A DNA stretch of 64,000 bases from Pontimicrobium aquaticum (lineage in GTDB: Bacteria > Bacteroidota > Bacteroidia > Flavobacteriales > Flavobacteriaceae). A program made the position numbers and the translations under genes. Within the stretch, counting starts at the first letter, position 1. Every line of letters starts with the position of its first letter. A model generated the notes under the pieces. That model was not told the DNA's origin and ran no database searches. It saw only the letters and a program-made list of their open reading frames with translations. Shown piece by piece: positions 59,952 through 64,000 of the stretch. The stretch covers positions 558,001-622,000 of the forward strand of contig NZ_SUPL01000001.1 of assembly GCF_005047595.1 (NCBI RefSeq), written 5' to 3'.

Positions 59952-60323
59952 ATGAGTTTAATTACTAATGCCTACGGGAATTGGCTAACATCAATGAAAT
60001 GGGATTACAATGCAACCCTTAGAAGACATTTTGCAATAACTGAATTTAACATACATCCTCTAATGGACAATTTGATAAAGTACAAAAGCATAAATAAGCT
60101 GTTTTGCTGTATAGAGGAAGATAGAAATGATAATATGACCCATCTACATTTACTGATTGACACTAACGCGTCCTACTCCAAAGAACGTTTATCAAAAGAA
60201 ATAGGAGTTAACAAAAAAACTGTCAGTTATTTAGACAGAATTAATGATATCAACCAAATTGGACATTATGTAACTAAAGACTTTTGGAAAAGAACCTCAT
60301 TCTACGATATAAGATTTAAATAA
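59952..60323 (+). CDS. Single-domain HUH endonuclease (Rep-like)
   Basis: A 123-residue protein that looks like a lone HUH Rep domain. Motif 1 candidate RRHFAITEF lies near residue 25. Motif 2 is FCCIEEDRNDNMTHLHLLID with the HxH metal pair (about 71-73). Motif 3 is GHYVTKDF with a YxxK catalytic tyrosine (about 109-112). The order and spacing match rolling-circle replication initiators. Y1 (IS200-type) transposases share the HUH centre but usually differ after it. No helicase domain is attached. Placed between an excisionase-like and a terminase-like gene, it may start replication of the excised element. Confidence 0.6.
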   Translation: MSLITNAYGNWLTSMKWDYNATLRRHFAITEFNIHPLMDNLIKYKSINKLFCCIEEDRNDNMTHLHLLIDTNASYSKERLSKEIGVNKKTVSYLDRINDINQIGHYVTKDFWKRTSFYDIRFK

Positions 60324-60353
60324 GTTATTGATATTCCTAACCTTAACTGAGAA

Positions 60354-60911
60354 ATGAAGAAACAAAAAAAACCTCTTAAAGATTTATACAAAAATATCAT
60401 TGACCAATACTTTTTAAATGGTTTCAATGGAATTAAAGCTGTAAGAACAGTTAAAGGCTCAATGTATAATTATAATAGTGCTGCTAGCCTTTTCAACACA
60501 GTTATCAAGCACACAGACTCAATAGCTTATATTCAAGCCAAGAGAGAAGCTTTAAGAAGTAGCGTTTCTATTAAGAATGAAGACATATTAAAAGAGTTGA
60601 TTAACTGGGCTTACTCAGATATAACTGATTACATCCTTCTTACTCCGTCAGAATTAAAACAGCTCCCAGAAGACCTGAAACGTTGCATTCAATCAGCAAC
60701 ATATAAAAAAAAGAAATACGTTACAAGACAAGGTGAAGAGGTAGAAGAGGAAGTGATGACAGTTAAACTCGTTGATAAATCAAAAGCATTAGAAATGATT
60801 AATAAACATCTTGGGTTTTACCTTGAAGACAATAAACAAAAGTCCAATCCAATTAACATAGAACGTCTAAGTGTTGATACACTTAATGCCTTACTACAAG
60901 CAATAGAGTAA
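60354..60911 (+). CDS. Terminase small subunit-like protein
   Basis: A 185-residue protein. The N-terminal part resembles the DNA-binding domain of TerS proteins (IDQYFLNGFNGIKAVRTVKG, then SAASLFNTVIKHTDSIAYIQ, like the SRLLRNxKVxxYI pattern). The middle has ILKELINWAYSDITDYILLT and LPEDLKRCIQSATYKKKKY. The tail VKLVDKSKALEMINKHLGFY matches the conserved KALELLGKHLG ending. TerS recognises packaging sites. No large terminase, portal or capsid gene is in view, so it may redirect a helper phage's packaging. Confidence 0.65.
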   Translation: MKKQKKPLKDLYKNIIDQYFLNGFNGIKAVRTVKGSMYNYNSAASLFNTVIKHTDSIAYIQAKREALRSSVSIKNEDILKELINWAYSDITDYILLTPSELKQLPEDLKRCIQSATYKKKKYVTRQGEEVEEEVMTVKLVDKSKALEMINKHLGFYLEDNKQKSNPINIERLSVDTLNALLQAIE

Positions 60912-61130
60912 CACCACAAACCCCAAAAGAGGTGTTAAAAGGACACTCTTGAAAGGTATCCATACAATTTTGGAAGTTTTCAAATAAGTTATGAATAAAA
61001 CCCATTAAAACCCATTAATGTAAAACACTGGTTATCAATTAAAATTCAGAATTGGGCTAATAGACGAGCTATTGCACATATACATAAACACAATTTGAAA
61101 TTTTTGGTGGGTGGTGAAATATAAAAAACC
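60912..61130. other. Non-coding spacer with short repeats in the island
   Basis: No gene is visible. It contains tandem AAAACCCATT words around 61000-61020 and a GTGGGTGGTGAAAT stretch before the lipoprotein gene's 3' end. It separates the int-to-TerS block from the cargo genes. It could hold a packaging site or replication origin; I have no direct evidence for either. Confidence 0.3.
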
Positions 61131-61763
61131 TTATAAATCTTCGATAGCCTTTTCGATAGATGCTTTCTCTTTTTCTATAACCTTTTTTTCTAATTTTCTG
61201 GCTTCATCTTGTGTTTCATATTTAAAATGGAGCAATAATCTATATTTAAAATTATAATCATCTTCAACTATATTCAATCGAATACTTTTATTTCCTATTT
61301 TCCATTCTATATTTGGCAATTGATTATATATAAAAGTGTCTGTCGGGATGCCATATTTTTTAATTAATATTGATTTTAAAGAAGAAAAATCATCCAACAT
61401 ATAATTTTTGAAATAATTATAATTCCTAATCTGCCCATACAGTCTTAAATGCCTAAGCCCTCTATTTTCATCATAAAAATCTGGTCTCATAGAAAATTTA
61501 AATGTTCCCAGCTTACCATTGGTTGAGTTTAAAAACTTCTCTTTCTCCAGTACATATTCAGCTTTACTAATTCCAAAATTAATATTCCCTACCGCTATTT
61601 TTTCTTCAATTTTTATAATACTATCTCTGCTGTTTTCGGCTGCCAATCGAACACTATCAAATTTCTCCTTGCCTTGCTGCTTATATGAATTGTTATTTCT
61701 ATTATCGCCACAGCTATAGATTAAAATAATTAAAATAGCTAAAATAAATCTGTTAAATATCAT
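61131..61763 (-). CDS. Island-encoded lipoprotein of unknown function
   Basis: A 210-residue protein with a lipoprotein signal (FILAILIILIYSCGDN, Cys about residue 18). A coiled polar region follows (DSVRLAAENSRDSIIKIEEK), then an alpha/beta domain with FGISKAEYVLEKEKF and KYGIPTDTFIYNQLP, ending in a charged helix (KKVIEKEKASIEKAIEDL). I recognise no family. Lipoproteins carried by phage-related elements sometimes block superinfection, but here that is only a possibility. Confidence 0.7.
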   Translation of the reverse strand: MIFNRFILAILIILIYSCGDNRNNNSYKQQGKEKFDSVRLAAENSRDSIIKIEEKIAVGNINFGISKAEYVLEKEKFLNSTNGKLGTFKFSMRPDFYDENRGLRHLRLYGQIRNYNYFKNYMLDDFSSLKSILIKKYGIPTDTFIYNQLPNIEWKIGNKSIRLNIVEDDYNFKYRLLLHFKYETQDEARKLEKKVIEKEKASIEKAIEDL

Positions 61764-61823
61764 AGTTTTTGCATGCTTTGATTAAAAATTCTTGTCTTTA
61801 AAAGTAGCAATTATTTTATATTG

Positions 61824-61841
61824 GACACAAACATGTGTCCG
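61824..61841. promoter_or_regulatory. Perfect palindromic operator of the XRE-family gene
   Basis: GGACACA-AACA-TGTGTCC: 7-bp perfect inverted repeat with a 4-bp centre. It is 32 bp before the XRE gene start and in the divergent region shared with the lipoprotein gene, so it could control both. Confidence 0.65.
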
Positions 61842-61872
61842 ATTAGTTTATTTGATGTACTGATATTTCGGT

Positions 61873-62103
61873 ATGCCAAAGAAGTATTCATCGTCAAAAC
61901 AAGAGTTTTTAAAAAAGCTAGGTAACACTCTTAAAGAAATTAGAATGTCTAAAGGGCTTTCTCAATTCCAATTAGCTATTGAAGCTGAAATTCCTAAAAA
62001 TCAAATAGGTCGTATTGAGCGAGGTGAAATAAATACTAGTGTTTATACTTTAAAAAAAATTTCTGTGGCATTAAAAACGCCTGTTGACGAGTTTTTGAAA
62101 TAA
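61873..62103 (+). CDS. XRE family HTH regulator
   Basis: A 76-residue single HTH_3 domain protein. KLGNTLKEIRMSKGLSQFQL is followed by EIPKNQIGRIERGEINTSVY, the classic Cro/CI-type recognition helix, and a closing helix SVALKTPVDEFLK. Compact regulators of this kind control mobile-element or defence genes. The perfect palindrome at 61824-61841 in its promoter suggests autoregulation. It converges with the ATPase gene with no intergenic base. Confidence 0.92.
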   Translation: MPKKYSSSKQEFLKKLGNTLKEIRMSKGLSQFQLAIEAEIPKNQIGRIERGEINTSVYTLKKISVALKTPVDEFLK

Positions 62104-64000
62104 TTAACTAATTCTTTTCAGCAAGTAATCTGTACTATCAACCATTTCATGACATATATATTTTTCAAACAAGTTCTTTTCTTTTTCAACATGGCTGTAC
62201 GTAGTTAATATTATTTGACACTTATTTTCTTCTATGTGCTCAATCAAGCTAATGAACTTTTTAAGTGTTTTATTATCCAAATTTTGCTGTTTTGGTTCAT
62301 CAAAAATTAAGATGTTTGGGAATTTGATGTTATTATCTTTTTCAAGTTTAACGGAAGTCTGTAATAAACTCAAATAATAACTTAAAATTATACGCACATT
62401 ATCACTTGAACTCACAATATTATAGATGTCATATGAATCTAAATAAGGCGTGTAATAATCGTTTTCATCAATTTTTATTTGATTTATTAATTGCTCTTTA
62501 CTTCTGAACAATTCAAGCTCTCTTACATTGTTTCTAAAATTATCTACAATAGACTTTAAAATTTCAAGGTCTCCTTTTGTGTATTTTAAATCCCTTAGCT
62601 TTTCATCTATCGTCTTTTTTTCAGCCTCTAACTCCGCCAATTCTTCCCTGAAATAATCCAATTCTTGCCATTTTCTAGACGCCCATCTATATCTCTTAAT
62701 TTCTTCCCTAATATCATCTAACTCTAAAACCTTTAATTTAATTTTAGATTTACTAGAATCAGAATAGGTGTTAATACTGTGCTCAATTGTTTCCTCAAGC
62801 TCTTTTAGCTTGGCTTTTTGGTCTGCGATAGCTACTCCTACCTTTCTAAGTTCCAGCTTCTTTGACCGTAGTACTTCTTTAAAAGATTTTTCTTCGTCTT
62901 CTAAAAAAGCCAAATTTTGTTCTGGAGAAGATATTTTCCTTTTTAATTTAGAATGACATAGTTTGCATTCTCCTTCTTCCTCAACATTTAATTCTGTCTC
63001 ACATACAGGACAAGAATTAATGTTTAAAGTTAAAGCTAGATTTTCAATTTTCTTTAACTGTCTATTTTTGGCTTTGTTAATCTGTATTCTTTCTATATAA
63101 TTTACGTAGCCACTTATTTCTGAATTAAGCTTATTCGCTCTGTCAATTGATTTTCTTAATTTGTAATCTAACCTTCTAAGCCTAGTTCTCAAACCCTTAT
63201 TTTCATCTTTTAAACCAGAATCACTCTCACTTAAGTTTTCCAGAACTTCTAACTCACGATTGTATTTTTTATCTAAATAACTTAGCCCATCATGAACACT
63301 CGTTTTACCAATATCACTTCTGTTTACTAACAATACACTCCCATCTTTTTCACCGTTTATTCCAACAATAATCTCTTCCTCTCTATCTCCAAGTACAGCC
63401 TTTTTTCTTCTTATTTTCTCCAGTATTTCCTTCTTCCTTATTTCAATAAGATGTGACTCAAACCTATCTAATCCCATTAGGTATTCGAAAGCCACTCTTT
63501 TGACATCCCTAATACCATACCTTGTTACTTGCATTGACTGAATTTGTGACCACCCTGCTCTCTGTTCCACAAAAAACAAAGGGGTTAAATTCTCAAAATA
63601 CAGTTTTGATGCTCCCCCGTCATAAGTTGGCACTTCTAAGAATGGTATGTTCAAAAACTTATAAAGATAGTGTTGTAGCCCTCCTTTTGAAGCAACTCCA
63701 TCTCCTACTGCAACGTAATAGTTAATTTTTTTTGTTGAGTGAAAATCTTTGATTTTACAGTTTTTAATTCCTACTACATTGGTTTTACCTATAATGCTTC
63801 TTGCTATGGTTATTGTTTTTTTACCATTAGATATTTCTAATTGAACAAATGATGTTGAAATCTTTTCTCCCTCTATGACATCATAAAATTCAGGTTTAAA
63901 TGGATTTTGACTAGATTTAAAAATCCCAAAGGACTTTTCTAAACCCATAGAATAGAGAATTCCAATTATTATACTCGTTTTACCTAAAGAATTTGGGCCA
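62104..64000 (-). CDS. SMC/Rad50-like ATPase with zinc motif, 5' end outside the window
   Basis: The frame stays open to the window edge, and the last visible codons encode GPNSLGKTSIIIGILYS, a Walker A loop. The apparent ATG at 63948 is therefore internal and the gene starts beyond 64000. Visible part: 631 residues. Counting from that ATG, long coiled coils occupy about 165-310 and 345-490. Between them is a zinc-binding pair, CPVC and CKLC (about 313-331), like the Rad50 hook. A degenerate ABC signature SSSDNVRIILSYY lies near 513, and Walker B ILIFDEPKQQNLD near 546-558. Related coiled-coil ATPases act in DNA repair and antiphage defence; which applies is not decided here. Confidence 0.85.
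   Translation of the reverse strand, partial: GPNSLGKTSIIIGILYSMGLEKSFGIFKSSQNPFKPEFYDVIEGEKISTSFVQLEISNGKKTITIARSIIGKTNVVGIKNCKIKDFHSTKKINYYVAVGDGVASKGGLQHYLYKFLNIPFLEVPTYDGGASKLYFENLTPLFFVEQRAGWSQIQSMQVTRYGIRDVKRVAFEYLMGLDRFESHLIEIRKKEILEKIRRKKAVLGDREEEIIVGINGEKDGSVLLVNRSDIGKTSVHDGLSYLDKKYNRELEVLENLSESDSGLKDENKGLRTRLRRLDYKLRKSIDRANKLNSEISGYVNYIERIQINKAKNRQLKKIENLALTLNINSCPVCETELNVEEEGECKLCHSKLKRKISSPEQNLAFLEDEEKSFKEVLRSKKLELRKVGVAIADQKAKLKELEETIEHSINTYSDSSKSKIKLKVLELDDIREEIKRYRWASRKWQELDYFREELAELEAEKKTIDEKLRDLKYTKGDLEILKSIVDNFRNNVRELELFRSKEQLINQIKIDENDYYTPYLDSYDIYNIVSSSDNVRIILSYYLSLLQTSVKLEKDNNIKFPNILIFDEPKQQNLDNKTLKKFISLIEHIEENKCQIILTTYSHVEKEKNLFEKYICHEMVDSTDYLLKRIS

Noticed and set aside
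60354-60911. Evidence of a complete prophage
   Set aside because: A TerS-like gene alone is not enough; the 3 kb after it hold a lipoprotein, a regulator and an ATPase and no virion or lysis genes.
63948-63950. ATG at 63948 as the start of the ATPase gene
   Set aside because: The frame continues upstream to the window edge and encodes a Walker A loop, which the protein needs. The ATG is internal.

Overview
The window is chromosomal DNA from a bacterium of the phylum Bacteroidota, most likely a marine member of the family Flavobacteriaceae. Reasons: AT-rich sequence with dense AT-rich spacers; promoters of the TAnnTTTG type; few Shine-Dalgarno sequences; the moxR-DUF58-batA-batB-batC-batD-batE operon; an IPExxxVDY-family gene in front of pyk; a 632-residue amidophosphoribosyltransferase; an OmpA protein with thrombospondin type 3 repeats; and a Bacteroidota-type tyrosine integrase. 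I cannot name the genus.

Layout. 1-2400 is an accessory patch: a PdxH-like flavoprotein gene set in cassette-like repeat DNA, then a TetR regulator and an AhpD-like gene that share a pair of matching operators. 2411-5346 holds pheS and small conserved genes, with a GIY-YIG nuclease gene bracketed by inverted REP-like repeats. 5397-10202 (minus strand) carries a beta-carbonic anhydrase, two SulP anion transporters and a DUF2490 outer-membrane protein, a plausible bicarbonate-handling cluster. 10293-19951 (minus) is the Bat aerotolerance operon. 20099-24618 has a DUF4382 lipoprotein, an SDR, an AlbA_2-domain protein and an ALDH7-type dehydrogenase. 24839-34613 has a giant alpha-2-macroglobulin lipoprotein and its usual partner pbpC, here separated by an SH3-like protein, a monooxygenase-like protein and a DUF559 nuclease unit bracketed by a second REP family. 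34614-46543 is housekeeping: CYTH, dinB, pyk, rnc-fabF-acpP, purN, RNase H, a PfkB kinase and the PurF-like protein, interrupted by a cassette-like alpha/beta hydrolase gene (about 36740-37806). 46544-47057 is a long spacer with two near-identical small-RNA-like units. 47058-57289 has sod, an AddAB-like helicase-nuclease pair interleaved with kbl and ompA, and a hydrolase.

From 57293 to the window end lies an integrated element. A 46-nt 3' fragment of a tRNA-Ala(GGC) gene abuts a tyrosine integrase, followed on the same strand by an unknown protein, an excisionase/AlpA-like HTH protein, a single-domain HUH (Rep-like) endonuclease and a terminase-small-subunit-like protein. No capsid, portal, large terminase or tail genes are visible. 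This set resembles a phage satellite (PICI-like). Cargo genes follow: a lipoprotein, an XRE regulator with a perfect palindromic operator, and a zinc-hook SMC/Rad50-like ATPase that runs off the window end and may be a defence gene.

Two observations deserve most attention. First is the putative Bacteroidota phage satellite. Second is a pair of unrelated small nucleases (GIY-YIG and DUF559), each bracketed by its own inverted structured repeat family with the repeat running up to or into the nuclease gene's 3' end. This suggests nuclease-associated REP elements analogous to RAYT-REP systems.
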